A DNA stretch of 64,000 nucleotides from Gastranaerophilus sp944325835 (GCA_963931575.1 OZ007029.1:806001-870000), one strand, 5' to 3'; numbered from the stretch's first letter, positions 16,464-25,276 are shown. Numbers and translations: made by a program. Notes: generated by a model from the letters alone, not told the origin.

Positions 16464-18368
16464 TTATTCTTCTTGTTGTTCTTCAATCCATCTTTGTGCG
16501 GCTTCTGCACTTGGCAATCCTTCAACATAAACGTGGCCGGTTTCGCAGTCATAAACTCTGTAGTTGCCCGGAGTTCCTGCGGTACCCGGAGTTCCTTTGA
16601 ACCCAACATAAGTTTTACCGGTGCCTTTGCCATTTCCACCGCCTTTTGGTGGTTCATAGCATCTGCCTTTGATTTCAAATTTATCTTTTCTTTTAATTTT
16701 GACTTCGTTACCATTTTTGTCTGTGAGGGTAATAAACTCAGGTAAACCAACAACATCCGGCGGATATTTGTCGTGATTAGGGTCGCCGTTTGCTTCCCTT
16801 ACTTTGTTATAGATATCTGATTTTTTGAATCCTTCAGGTAACGGGTATGCATCAGCCGTTTGATACCAGAAGATTACATTACATTTGTCATTCATACGCA
16901 AATGATAGACATTTTCATCTGGTGTACCAGGTGTACCTTCTGTCGCCGGTGTACCGTCTATTTCATAACAAGCATCGCTTTCGTCCGGAATTTCGTGTCC
17001 GCCATCGTCAATAACTATTTCGCCGTCAATATCGGTAACATCTTTACCTCTGAAAATGTTTTGGGTAGAAATAGTTGCAGCTGTAATACCGTTTGCTTTT
17101 CTATCGCGTGCACCTTGCGGATCAACAAGACCATTATTGAAAATTAATGCAAGAGCACTGCTTAAGGCTGCATTTCTTACTGCAACATTACGGAAGTTAG
17201 CAATAACTTCACTTCTTGCCTCAGCGATACTTACACCGTCAACAAATATTTGATATTTACCCGGATCCGCAGCATCGGCTACGATCTCAATTCTGTCTTT
17301 AAGTTCTTTAACATCGTGAATATTTGCGTTAGTCATATATGCAAGGATTGGGCCTGATAACAATCCAACTAATGTTTTTGCAAGTTCAATTGAAATAGTG
17401 TAATCTTTTTGTGTATCTAATCCTGCATATTCAACGGCTTTTTTCATCTGCCTTTTACTTAAACCTGTTGCAACTGCAGCATGTTCACGTTCAGAAGTAG
17501 TCAGGGTATTGTCCCCCTGAGTATGAGATTGAGCCCATTCTTTGTATAAATCTGAGCTGAATTCAAACCGTCCGGTTTCAGGGTTTACAACAAAGAATCT
17601 TTCTTTATTTTTAGGATCATTGATATAAGCGCGTACTTTTTTATCTTTAACGTATTCAACTGATTCTTCCATTTTTGCCATATCCAGTTCCAGTCGAATT
17701 TTTTCATCTGTAGTCAACTGGTCGTATGGCTTTTTAGATTTATAGAATTCTTTTATGCGTTTTTTAGCAAGTTTTTGTTCAGCTTTTAGTTTCTTTTCAG
17801 CGATTTCGAACTCTGTTTTATCAATATAAACAGTTCTAAATCCTGAACGTTCTTCGGCAATAGCATCATTTTTAGCGTATTTGCCCATTTTTTTAGCCGC
17901 TTTTTTATCAAAAGTTCCGGAAGCAAGTAATTCTTCTGTTACAATATCCTGATAATCATCCCTTGCCTGATTTCTGGTTGCTTTATCATAGGAATTAATA
18001 TAATCCTGTGCGTGGTTTTTCAGAAATATTGCTGTGTCACCTGCTGCATATTCGCTCTGATAAAAATGGTGTGGATTATTTTGTTTAAATTCTTCAAACT
18101 GTTCGTCGGTCAAATAGCCTAATCCGGCTCTGGATGTCGGAATTGTTTTACGTTCAAAGTATATCAAATCTTTTGGCTTTTCGTCATGATAATCGTAAGT
18201 ACAGGTTATTTTTCCGTCTTCACCTCTCTTGTAGGTAAAGAGTGCACCGGTTTTCTTATCTTTAAAAGATTCAGGCAAAGTCATGCCAAGGTCGGTAAAA
18301 TGCCTTTGAATTTCCAATGCCCGTGCTTTCAATTGGGCATCTGTAATTGTAACCCCATTAGTTCCCAT
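16464..18368 (-). CDS. 634-aa orphan protein with collagen-like Gly-Thr-Pro patches
   Basis: No recognised domain. Residues about 1-300 are rich in Lys/Glu/Asp and predicted helical (a clear Lys/Glu coil near 180-230). Residues about 330-450 are more hydrophobic (TISIELAKTLVGLLSGPILAY; ALSSALALIFNNG). The C-terminal third contains two low-complexity patches, GTPATEGTPGTPDE and GTPGTAGTPGNY, around a Cys-containing region (SDACYEIDG, NDKCNVIFWY, GRCYEPPKGGG) that may be an exposed disulfide-bearing module. No signal peptide is visible. AGGAAAGGGA precedes the ATG. Neighbours give no hint. Possibly a lineage-specific surface or secreted protein, but that is only inference. Confidence 0.65.
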   Translation of the reverse strand: MGTNGVTITDAQLKARALEIQRHFTDLGMTLPESFKDKKTGALFTYKRGEDGKITCTYDYHDEKPKDLIYFERKTIPTSRAGLGYLTDEQFEEFKQNNPHHFYQSEYAAGDTAIFLKNHAQDYINSYDKATRNQARDDYQDIVTEELLASGTFDKKAAKKMGKYAKNDAIAEERSGFRTVYIDKTEFEIAEKKLKAEQKLAKKRIKEFYKSKKPYDQLTTDEKIRLELDMAKMEESVEYVKDKKVRAYINDPKNKERFFVVNPETGRFEFSSDLYKEWAQSHTQGDNTLTTSEREHAAVATGLSKRQMKKAVEYAGLDTQKDYTISIELAKTLVGLLSGPILAYMTNANIHDVKELKDRIEIVADAADPGKYQIFVDGVSIAEARSEVIANFRNVAVRNAALSSALALIFNNGLVDPQGARDRKANGITAATISTQNIFRGKDVTDIDGEIVIDDGGHEIPDESDACYEIDGTPATEGTPGTPDENVYHLRMNDKCNVIFWYQTADAYPLPEGFKKSDIYNKVREANGDPNHDKYPPDVVGLPEFITLTDKNGNEVKIKRKDKFEIKGRCYEPPKGGGNGKGTGKTYVGFKGTPGTAGTPGNYRVYDCETGHVYVEGLPSAEAAQRWIEEQQEE

Positions 18369-18514
18369 ACAATTTTCCCTTTCCTGTATAATAAATATCC
18401 TCTATACCCTTATAAAGATTTTTAGAGTTGTAAAATTGCCTTTTAAAATTCTTTATGTAAAGAAATGTTACATATTTTCTAAATATTGAATATATAAACT
18501 ATCAAAAAACTTTA

Positions 18515-18540
18515 TATAATTAAAGAAAGATAGAGGGTTT
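18515..18540 (+). promoter_or_regulatory. -10 box and ribosome binding site before 18545
   Basis: TATAAT at 18515-18520 and AGAGGG at 18532-18537; no convincing -35 box. The 18369-18514 gap otherwise holds nothing recognisable. Confidence 0.45.
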
Positions 18541-18544
18541 TATT

Positions 18545-18934
18545 ATGGCAGATGATATGAGAATCAGGAGTTTAGATGAATTGCGTGACGCACAGGCAGC
18601 AGCGGCTGCGCAGGGCGGTGCAATTCCTAATTACAGCGATTGGAACAATATATTAGCAGAATTTGAAGAACAGGGCGTAAAATCGACAGGCAGTTACGAG
18701 GGTGACCTTGCACTGCGTAATGAAATGCAAACTTCTGTAATGGATGCATTTGAAGAGTATCAGAAGATTTCTGAAAGAGAGGCAGATAAACAGAAGGATG
18801 AAAAAGTCGGTGCTACAGAAAATGTTACTAAATTGACGGATTCTGACAGTGATCAGAACCTCAAGGCAACATTTGCAAACGCAACGAGTTCAACTATTGC
18901 TGCTGATTATATGAAGTATTTTCACCAGTTGTAG
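18545..18934 (+). CDS. small acidic orphan protein
   Basis: 129 aa, acidic, with an Ala-rich helix at the start (LDELRDAQAAAAAQGG) and a charged helix (about 70-95). No membrane segment or signal peptide; ends in MKYFHQL. Promoter -10 box and ribosome binding site are in place, so it is likely real. The last 41 bases overlap the 3' end of lepB on the other strand. Function unknown. Confidence 0.65.
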   Translation: MADDMRIRSLDELRDAQAAAAAQGGAIPNYSDWNNILAEFEEQGVKSTGSYEGDLALRNEMQTSVMDAFEEYQKISEREADKQKDEKVGATENVTKLTDSDSDQNLKATFANATSSTIAADYMKYFHQL

Positions 18935-19580
18935 ATTTATGGCGTCCTAAAAATTTTATACGATTTAGCGGCCAGAACCGGAATGTTGTTCTGCCGATAA
19001 ATTGTTTTTCATCGAGCGTTCCCCAGAAACGTCCGTCGTAAGATGCGCCGCGGTTATCACCCATCATCATATAATTGTGGTCGGGAATGATAAACGGCCC
19101 GCAGTTAACCCGCGGATCTTCGCACGGAGTGAATTCAAATTTGCTCTTTATATACGGTTCTTCAAGCGGCTTATCGTTGATAAAAACAGTATACGCACCG
19201 GCTTTATCGCGTTTTATTTCAAATTTTTCTCCCGGAAGCCCGATTACACGTTTAATATATGCAACATCATTACAGAAAAAGCCTGTCAGACGCTTAAAAA
19301 GTGCCACAGGAGAGTGTTTTAGTTCAACGAACGGCGGATAAAATACCATAATATCACCACGCTGCGGGGCAGAATAAAAACGTGAAAATCTTTCAACAAT
19401 AATCCTGTCGCCTTCAAGCAGTGTCGGGCGCATTGAACCGGACGGAATCCAGCGGACTTCCGCAACAAAAAATCTTATCAGAATAACGGCAACAACAACA
19501 AAAATTACCGTTTCAACAAGTTCATGCCAATCTTCTTTGAATTTATCGGATTTTAAATATTTTTTTAACATTTCTATCAT
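18894..19580 (-). CDS. lepB: signal peptidase I
   Basis: The 228-aa enzyme cleaves signal peptides on the outer face of the inner membrane. A single N-terminal membrane anchor (about 23-40) is followed by PSGSMRPTL with the nucleophile Ser49, GDRIIV, the general-base Lys in YIKRVIGLPGEKFEI, and MMGDNRGASYDGRFWG. It overlaps the prenyl synthetase start region upstream by four bases in the same operon (19577-19580). Its 3' end runs into the small 18545-18934 gene tail to tail. Confidence 0.95.
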   Translation of the reverse strand: MIEMLKKYLKSDKFKEDWHELVETVIFVVVAVILIRFFVAEVRWIPSGSMRPTLLEGDRIIVERFSRFYSAPQRGDIMVFYPPFVELKHSPVALFKRLTGFFCNDVAYIKRVIGLPGEKFEIKRDKAGAYTVFINDKPLEEPYIKSKFEFTPCEDPRVNCGPFIIPDHNYMMMGDNRGASYDGRFWGTLDEKQFIGRTTFRFWPLNRIKFLGRHKSTTGENTSYNQQQ

Positions 19581-20416
19581 TCTTTATACAACTCCAATAA
19601 TTCTTTTAATGCCTGTGAAAACCTGTTTTCCGGCAAATTTTCCAAATAAGCCTCCAGCGCTGTCAGATTACGGTTTATAAGATTTTTAGTTTTCAGTAAT
19701 GCCTGTTCGGTTATACATTCAGGATTTTGTGAAAAGATAACCGGAGCCGTGTAAACTCCGTCATTTATATCTCTGGTCAGATCCTTTAAATCATTTTTAA
19801 TCTGGAAAGCAGTGCCGAAATTATACCCGAAATCACACCAGCCCGCAGCAAGTTCAGTTTTACCAGCAAGAATCGCTGCACTTTTCAGTGATACGGCAAA
19901 AAGTCCGGCAGTTTTCTGACGGGTTTTCTGCATATATTCGTCTAATACAGGAATTTTACCCTTTGATATCAACTGCGAGATTTCGCCCTTTACCATTTCC
20001 GAGAAAACTTTTAGAAAATCCTCTGTAATACTGTTATTATTGAGCGAAATAATTTTATTAAAAGCCACGGTCAGCGTAAAATCTCCTGCAAGAACGGCGT
20101 ATTTGTCCCCGTATATAGAATTAAGCGTGTATGTTCCGCGTCGTTTTTCGCTTTTGTCTATAATGTCATCGTGAATCAAAGAGGCAGTATGCGCAAGTTC
20201 TACTGCGCATTGCAGATTAAGCTGCTTTTCTGAGATTTCGAGTCCGTACGCGCGCAAAAATAAAAATGCAATCACAGATCTTATACGTTTAGCAGGAGCC
20301 AGAATAAGTGATTTGAGAACCGCTTCCGCAAAAAAGTTATCCCCTGTTATATAACTCTCTAAATTGTTTATATCCCCTCTTACAACGGAAATTATTTCAT
20401 CATAGGTTTTATTCAT
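19577..20416 (-). CDS. polyprenyl diphosphate synthase family protein
   Basis: Makes an isoprenoid diphosphate (quinone side chain or undecaprenyl-type carrier) by chain elongation with IPP. From the ATG at 20416 the protein has 279 aa, with the first aspartate-rich motif LIHDDIIDKSEKRRG (Asp83, Asp84, Asp87) intact. The second motif reads FQIKNDLKD instead of the usual FQxxDDxLD, so its first Asp is replaced by Asn. An ORF extension upstream of 20416 runs through the terminator of the SLH gene and is not used. TATAAT lies 6 nt before this ATG and there is no Shine-Dalgarno. It is coupled to lepB (4-base overlap). Confidence 0.85.
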   Translation of the reverse strand: MNKTYDEIISVVRGDINNLESYITGDNFFAEAVLKSLILAPAKRIRSVIAFLFLRAYGLEISEKQLNLQCAVELAHTASLIHDDIIDKSEKRRGTYTLNSIYGDKYAVLAGDFTLTVAFNKIISLNNNSITEDFLKVFSEMVKGEISQLISKGKIPVLDEYMQKTRQKTAGLFAVSLKSAAILAGKTELAAGWCDFGYNFGTAFQIKNDLKDLTRDINDGVYTAPVIFSQNPECITEQALLKTKNLINRNLTALEAYLENLPENRFSQALKELLELYKE

Positions 20417-20422
20417 AAAAGA

Positions 20423-20428
20423 ATTATA
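20423..20428 (-). promoter_or_regulatory. -10 box six bases before the prenyl synthase ATG
   Basis: TATAAT on the minus strand followed by TCTTTT and ATG; no Shine-Dalgarno and no good -35 box (the region is occupied by a terminator). Suggests a leaderless mRNA. Confidence 0.45.
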
Positions 20429-20430
20429 CC

Positions 20431-20464
20431 ATAAAAAAATAGGACGATTATTACATCGTCCTAT
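20431..20464 (-). terminator. terminator after the SLH-domain gene
   Basis: On the minus strand ATAGGACGAT, 6-nt loop, ATCGTCCTAT (20464-20455 with 20448-20439), then TTTTTTTAT. Strong Rho-independent signal. Confidence 0.9.
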
Positions 20465-20501
20465 CAATTATCAGGTTATAATAACTTATAGTCTTACTAA
20501 C

Positions 20502-21644
20502 CTACTCAAGTATCCAGCCGTTAGTTAGGTCTACTTTTATAGGGCTAAAGGTTTTTATGAAAATTGTAGAGTCTGCAGATACAGAAAGTTTTTCGCCTTT
20601 AAATACAGCTCTAACGAATTGCATAAACCAGTTTCTGTCTTTTTTAACATCACAATAGCCTTTTAATTTAGCTGTCTGGTCGTTAACAGTAGTAATCAAA
20701 GCGTTATCAAGGTAGAGGACACCGTTTTTAATGAACCATCTGCCTTTTACAACATCAAGAAGCTGACCTCTTACATAAGCTCCTTCCTGGAATAGAATAT
20801 AATTTTCGGAAGTTACACAGTTTTGAGCAATTTTTGCGGTGTAGATATCACCGATTTCAGAAGTTTGCGAGCTTAAATAACCTGTAACCTGAACAGGTAA
20901 AAAGGATCCTGCCGGAATAGTTGCGATAGAACCGTCAACTTTTACATTTGGAACCACATAACCTTCACCGGTTTTCTTTTTCATTGCATAAGCAAGTTTT
21001 GCGTTAGGATTTTCTTTAGCCTGTTCTTTCATGTTGTACAAAATAACAGCACATTCCGCACGGGTAGCAGCTCTGTCCGCTTCAATTCTTGCTTTGTCCA
21101 TTGAAGGCTGAACAACGATAAGTTCAAAGATTTCAGCTTTACCATAATTGATTACAGCTTCTTCAGTCAGAGTGTTAAAGTCAGCATATTTTTTTGCCAG
21201 AATTTCTCTTGCTTTAGCGTAGCTGATATCTCTATCTGAAAGCGCGTTGCTGGCAACAAGAATAGCTTCTGCTCTTGATACAGAATCATCAGGTCTGAAA
21301 AGGCTGTCTTTTGCAGAGATTAAATCAAAAAACAGAGCTTTTTGAATAGCGTCATAAGCCCAGAAGTCCGGTTGAATATCTTCAAAAGTAACCGGCTGTG
21401 CTACCTGAGCGTGTTCCTGTCCTAAAGCTTTAATTGCCATTGCCGCAAACTCGGCTCTTGTAACCAGTTCATCAGGCTGGAAAGTTCCGTCAGGGTATCC
21501 AACCAGTACACCTTGTTCGGATAATTCGTTAATTTCTTTTGCAGCCCAGTGGTTTGCTTCCACATCAGGGTATGCAAACGCAGTGTTAACAGCCATAAAT
21601 GTTACGGCAAGCACTGACATTAAACCTAATAGTAATTTTTTCAT
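20502..21644 (-). CDS. secreted S-layer homology (SLH) domain protein
   Basis: A 380-aa protein with signal peptide (MKKLLLGLMSVLAVTF to NTAFA). Two clear SLH repeats follow, YPDVEANHWAAKEINEL with GYPDGTFQPDELVTRAEF and FEDIQPDFWAYDAIQKA with FRPDDSVSRAEA, and a weaker third repeat ending in ATRAECAVILYNM. SLH triplets bind pyruvylated or other wall polymers, as in cyanobacterial outer-membrane proteins. The C-terminal 170 residues are beta-rich (IPAGSFLPVQVTGYLSSQ; GAYVRGQLLDVV). Start chosen at 21644, since GAGGAG lies just upstream and the longer ORF would include it. It is 18 nt downstream of the GH13-like gene and shares its operon; a terminator follows. Confidence 0.85.
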   Translation of the reverse strand: MKKLLLGLMSVLAVTFMAVNTAFAYPDVEANHWAAKEINELSEQGVLVGYPDGTFQPDELVTRAEFAAMAIKALGQEHAQVAQPVTFEDIQPDFWAYDAIQKALFFDLISAKDSLFRPDDSVSRAEAILVASNALSDRDISYAKAREILAKKYADFNTLTEEAVINYGKAEIFELIVVQPSMDKARIEADRAATRAECAVILYNMKEQAKENPNAKLAYAMKKKTGEGYVVPNVKVDGSIATIPAGSFLPVQVTGYLSSQTSEIGDIYTAKIAQNCVTSENYILFQEGAYVRGQLLDVVKGRWFIKNGVLYLDNALITTVNDQTAKLKGYCDVKKDRNWFMQFVRAVFKGEKLSVSADSTIFIKTFSPIKVDLTNGWILE

Positions 21645-21662
21645 TACGTCTCCTCTCATATT

Positions 21663-23198
21663 CTATAATTCGTAATCGTTTATAATCAAAATTTGTACTT
21701 CACCCGGATTAAGACTTACAGAAAGCTTTCCGCCTTCCAGAAGCGGAGGTTCAGTAATTTTCACCGGAATTGTAACTTTCTCCGCGTCAAATCTCGGAAG
21801 TTTGACTTCACCTCTTGCAAAAGAGCTAAAGTTTAAATTACCCATAGTAACTATTGTCGAGCGATTATAAGATGTTGCATAGGCAAAAATATCCGGATGA
21901 CTTGTTTTAAGTATATTAAATGCACCGGCACTCATGTGGGTGGAAAAATACCTTTTAAATTGATTAGACATTACATACTCACTCATAAGTATCTGGTTGG
22001 AAGTTGCAGCTCTGCGCGAAAAATTATATATATCGACCTTTCCGCGGTTTACGAAATACTGCATATCATCAGTATCAGATTCTGTTGCTTTTTTGTTACC
22101 CCACGAGTATACAAAATTATCGCCGCCCTGATTGCCGTCAAGTACAAATGAGTTTACCGGCAGAGTCGCATTCAGCCAGAATTGCATAATAGAATAAGCT
22201 GTTCCTTTTGCAAGTACCGGACTGATATCATCGTGGGTCGCAATTGCTGCGACAACAGCTTTTTTATCAGAACGTTTTTTTAATTTGTCGAGCATATCTG
22301 AAATTTGCGTGGTAAAAGTTTTGGCATCTTTGATATTTTTAAACTCGTCAAACGGGCCGTAATAACCGTCAAAACCGGCATCAAGAAGTTTATCGGCTGT
22401 AGTATTCAATTGAGAATTTACAACCGGAGTATTAGAATCGGAGGCTTGTGCCAGCCACAAAAATTGCGGGTCATTTTTACGCGAATAAACAATTAAATCC
22501 TTCCAGAAACTTGCAGGTTTTGTTGAAGGCACGCATGCTCTGACGCCGTCAACTTCAAGTTCAATCATAAGATCAATAAAATCCTGATAAAGAGCATAAA
22601 CATCTTTATTATAAGCTTCTTCTGTTCCGGCGTTAAAAAGTCTTACATCAGACCAGCTTCCCGGAATTACAGGTTCTCCGCCGGCATCTTTGACAAAGAG
22701 CTCAGGGCGTTTAAGGTATAAATCATACGCGCCAAACGCCGGCAAATCAACCATGACACGAATATTTCTGTTATGAGCCTCCCTGATAAATTTTTTAGCC
22801 TGTTCAATATCAGTCATAGCTGTTTTATCACTAATCAGCTGCGGGTTAAGTTTTGAAAAGTCAGCAACCGCGTAAAGCGAACCGGCTGTACCGAGAGCCT
22901 TAATCTTTCCTAACTGATTAATCGGCATCAACAGCAGTGTATTTATACCGTAAGTCTGCATCGCATCCAGTCTTGAAATTCCGTTGAGAAAAGTTCCGCT
23001 CTCTTCTGTTTCGGATTTTTTTATTAACCCGTCGCCGTCATTATCATGTGCATTGAATGTCCGCGGATTGATTTCCATAATTATAGCCGAGTTATTTAAA
23101 AATCTTGTTCTTAAATCGTTAACCCAAACACGGTCGGCAAAAGCCGCGTTTAAGGATAAAAATAGTAAACCGATTAATAAAGCTGCAATCTTTTTCAT
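21663..23198 (-). CDS. secreted GH13 (alpha-amylase fold) protein lacking catalytic residues
   Basis: 511 aa with signal peptide ending NAAFA. An EF-hand-like loop DNDGDGLIKKSE (52-63) precedes a TIM-barrel of the alpha-amylase family: ISRLDAMQTYGINTLLLMP, RVMVDLPAFG, ELEVDGVRA, IATHDD. Region II should read GxRxD with Asp as nucleophile, but here it is GVRAC (Cys222). Region III normally has the acid/base Glu, but reads LWLAQAS (Gln251). The NH of region I is also lost; only His322-Asp323 of region IV remains. It is therefore likely a carbohydrate-binding pseudoenzyme, not an amylase. GGGAGA precedes the ATG. It lies directly upstream of the SLH gene in one operon. Confidence 0.8.
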   Translation of the reverse strand: MKKIAALLIGLLFLSLNAAFADRVWVNDLRTRFLNNSAIIMEINPRTFNAHDNDGDGLIKKSETEESGTFLNGISRLDAMQTYGINTLLLMPINQLGKIKALGTAGSLYAVADFSKLNPQLISDKTAMTDIEQAKKFIREAHNRNIRVMVDLPAFGAYDLYLKRPELFVKDAGGEPVIPGSWSDVRLFNAGTEEAYNKDVYALYQDFIDLMIELEVDGVRACVPSTKPASFWKDLIVYSRKNDPQFLWLAQASDSNTPVVNSQLNTTADKLLDAGFDGYYGPFDEFKNIKDAKTFTTQISDMLDKLKKRSDKKAVVAAIATHDDISPVLAKGTAYSIMQFWLNATLPVNSFVLDGNQGGDNFVYSWGNKKATESDTDDMQYFVNRGKVDIYNFSRRAATSNQILMSEYVMSNQFKRYFSTHMSAGAFNILKTSHPDIFAYATSYNRSTIVTMGNLNFSSFARGEVKLPRFDAEKVTIPVKITEPPLLEGGKLSVSLNPGEVQILIINDYEL

Positions 23199-23255
23199 AC
23201 ACTTCTCCCTTTAGCATAAGTATAGCTTAAATTTTTTAACGTGGCAAATTATTAA

Positions 23256-23279
23256 GGCAGATTATTAATTTAATCTGCC
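23256..23279 (-). terminator. terminator after superoxide reductase
   Basis: GGCAGATTA and TAATCTGCC (23256-23264 with 23271-23279), 6-nt loop; the minus strand continues TTAATAATTT. Lies just past the stop of the superoxide reductase gene. Confidence 0.7.
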
Positions 23280-23287
23280 CCGAAAGA

Positions 23288-23689
23288 CTATTCATGCTTA
23301 ATAACTTTTGACCAGAGTCCGTGAATATTACAATTTTCGCGTGCAATATAATCTCCAAAGTCCTCATTGAGAGAGATTTCCGGTACTTCCTCCGGCTCAA
23401 AGAATTTTGTAACGGAAATTTTACCGTTTTCAGAAATCAGTTCTATAAATTGAATATAATGCTCAGGTATCATTGGATGAATTTTTTCACCTATTCGCAC
23501 CAGTTCTTTGCCTTCTTCGTTATGGAACATAAACGGCAAATGCGATTCACCCTTAATTTCTTCCTCCGTGTGCGCGGTTAGAAGGTTCATCGGCTGCCCG
23601 CAGCAAACTAGTTCCCCTGCGCCGGCGATTAAAACTTCTACCAGATTTCCGCAAATTTCACATTTATATAATTGAAATTTTTCTGTCAT
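23288..23689 (-). CDS. desulfoferrodoxin-type superoxide reductase
   Basis: A 133-aa two-domain superoxide reductase that reduces superoxide to peroxide without making oxygen, typical of anaerobes. The N-terminal desulforedoxin-like domain has YKCEICGNLVE and LVCCGQPM, supplying four cysteines for centre I. The catalytic domain keeps the His ligands in SHLPF, KIHPMIPEHYIQFIEL and the Cys/His of NCNIHGLW. I chose the ATG at 23689 because AGGAGGTAA lies 6 nt upstream; a TTG 18 bases further up would include that site. It sits alone with its own terminator. Confidence 0.95.
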   Translation of the reverse strand: MTEKFQLYKCEICGNLVEVLIAGAGELVCCGQPMNLLTAHTEEEIKGESHLPFMFHNEEGKELVRIGEKIHPMIPEHYIQFIELISENGKISVTKFFEPEEVPEISLNEDFGDYIARENCNIHGLWSKVIKHE

Positions 23690-23800
23690 TGTTGTTACCT
23701 CCTGCAAATAAGTTTCACTATTCAGAAAATTTTTACAATAAACGAAAGTACATAAACTATTGATTATTTTTTGATTTTATAATTATAATATTGCTTACTT

Positions 23801-23994
23801 GTCCGAGAAAGTTTCGCGATATGGAACGTGACGTGAATGAGTTGCGTAGCAACTCCCCCGCTTACGCAAGCGAAACTTTTGAGTGGCGTATTAGACAGCA
23901 CTCTGCCGAGAAAAACAGTCCAGTGAACTGTTTTTCGAGAGGGAAACGCGCGACCCGCGGTTCAGCGGGGCGGAAGTGGCGGAGAACTGCTTTA
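23801..23994 (+). repeat. structured intergenic repeat, copy A
   Basis: Starts GTCCGAGAAAG and ends GGCGGAGAACTGCTTT. Outer stem AAAGTTTCGC/GCGAAACTTT (23808-23817 with 23870-23879), conserved core GAGTGGCGTATTAGACAGC (23881-23899), then CCCGC-GGTTCA-GCGGG hairpin (23954-23969). The internal segment is longer than in copies B and C. Located 30 bases before the DAHP synthase ribosome binding site. The ORF through it is a repeat artefact. This fills most of the 23690-24032 gap; the rest is AT-rich. Confidence 0.8.
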
Positions 23995-24032
23995 TTTGTA
24001 ACTACTATATAAATAACAGGAGACCCTAAAGA

Positions 24033-25076
24033 ATGATTATCGTAATGGAAAAGAATGCGACAGAAGAGAATATTAAAAAAGTATGTGATATATTAACGGA
24101 ACACGAATTTAGAATACAGGTCAACCGCGGCGATCTTATTACGGTAATTGATGCATTCGGGGATAAATCAACAATTTCACAGGATATAATTCTGGCACAG
24201 CCTGGGGTTAAAGAAGTAAAGGTTATCAGAGAACCGTTCCGCCTTGCATGCCGCGACAGAAACCTGGAAGATACCGTTATTACATTTAAAAACGGTGTTA
24301 AAATCGGCGGCAATGAAAAAGCTGCTTTTGTTGGCCCGTGTTCGGTAGAATCTTATGAAGGTTTACTTGAAGTCGCAATTGCGGCAAAAGAAATGCAATG
24401 CGAATTTTTAAGAGGCGGTGCGTTTAAGCCGAGAACTTCACCTTATGATTTTCAGGGTTATGAAGAAAAAGCGTTAAAATATTTGAAACGTGCAAGCGAA
24501 GAGACCGGACTTTTAACTGTTACAGAAGTTATGGATGCAGATGATATTCCGATGATTGCTAAATATGTTGACGTGCTGCAGGTCGGCGCAAGAAACATGC
24601 AAAATTTTAAACTTCTGACTGCAGTCGGTAAATCCGGGATTCCTGTTATACTTAAACGAGGACTTTGCAGCACTATTACAGAATTCCTTCTTGCAGCAGA
24701 ATACATTATGTACAACGGCAACCCTAATGTAATCCTTTGCGAACGCGGAATTAGAAGTTTTGATAATAAATACACCCGTAACGTAGTTGATATAGCCGCT
24801 ATTCCGGTTATTAAAAAACTTTCGCATTTACCAATCATTCTTGACCCGAGCCATGCTACAGGCCAGAGATATTTAATCGAACCGATTTCCAAAGCCGGAC
24901 TTGTTGTCGGCGCTGACGGCTTGATGATAGAAGTCCACCATAATCCTGAAAAGGCTCTTTCAGACGGTAAACAAAGCCTTTCTATTCCGGAATTTAAGGA
25001 AATTATGGCAAGATTAAACACGATTAACGGCAGACTGGCTTACGAGAAAAAATGTCTTTCTGCTAACGTAAAATAA
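24033..25076 (+). CDS. aroF: 3-deoxy-7-phosphoheptulonate (DAHP) synthase, class I-beta type
   Basis: First step of aromatic amino acid synthesis: condenses PEP with erythrose-4-phosphate. 347 aa: a small ferredoxin-like regulatory domain (about 1-75, IIVMEKNATEENIKKVCD) as in Thermotoga-type DAHPS, which mediates feedback inhibition, then the barrel with FVGPCSVES, GGAFKPRTSPYDFQG, VGARNMQNF, ILKRGLC, LCERGIRSF and LDPSHATG. All core catalytic motifs are intact. CAGGAG 9 nt before the ATG is the ribosome binding site. The structured repeat copy A lies directly upstream. Symbol follows common usage for this class; aroG-type naming is equally possible. Confidence 0.92.
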   Translation: MIIVMEKNATEENIKKVCDILTEHEFRIQVNRGDLITVIDAFGDKSTISQDIILAQPGVKEVKVIREPFRLACRDRNLEDTVITFKNGVKIGGNEKAAFVGPCSVESYEGLLEVAIAAKEMQCEFLRGGAFKPRTSPYDFQGYEEKALKYLKRASEETGLLTVTEVMDADDIPMIAKYVDVLQVGARNMQNFKLLTAVGKSGIPVILKRGLCSTITEFLLAAEYIMYNGNPNVILCERGIRSFDNKYTRNVVDIAAIPVIKKLSHLPIILDPSHATGQRYLIEPISKAGLVVGADGLMIEVHHNPEKALSDGKQSLSIPEFKEIMARLNTINGRLAYEKKCLSANVK

Positions 25077-25097
25077 CCCCCCAGACCCCTTGCCAAT

Positions 25098-25235
25098 TGT
25101 ACAACATAATGTGTATTGTGTTGTACAGTTATAAAAACTTGTGTTATTTGAAAATTGCGTTTTGCACTTTTAAATGTGAAGAATTGTTAAGGGTTAATCC
25201 CCGCACTGTATTTGCCCCTCACAACACAATACACA
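25098..25235 (+). promoter_or_regulatory. leader with mutually exclusive inverted repeats upstream of the 25277 gene
   Basis: TGTACAACA (25098-25106) pairs with TGTTGTACA (25119-25127). The overlapping segment TGTGTATTGTGTTGT (25110-25124) is the perfect reverse complement of ACAACACAATACACA (25221-25235), so only one of the two structures can form at a time. Location is between aroF and an orphan gene. Confidence 0.5.
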
Positions 25236-25276
25236 AAGTGGTGTACGGGAAATTAGAAAACGAAAGGGGATTTATT

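Noticed and set aside
23791..24012. 73-aa ORF containing FEWRIRQHS
   Set aside because: It only translates structured repeat copy A; the same peptide appears from copy C in the upstream extension of coaX.
24458..25021. 187-aa minus-strand ORF
   Set aside because: Shadow of DAHP synthase, whose motifs are all in the plus frame.
25097..25276. 60-residue N-terminal extension of the 25277 gene
   Set aside because: It would translate the structured leader and lacks a ribosome binding site, while a strong one precedes the ATG at 25277.
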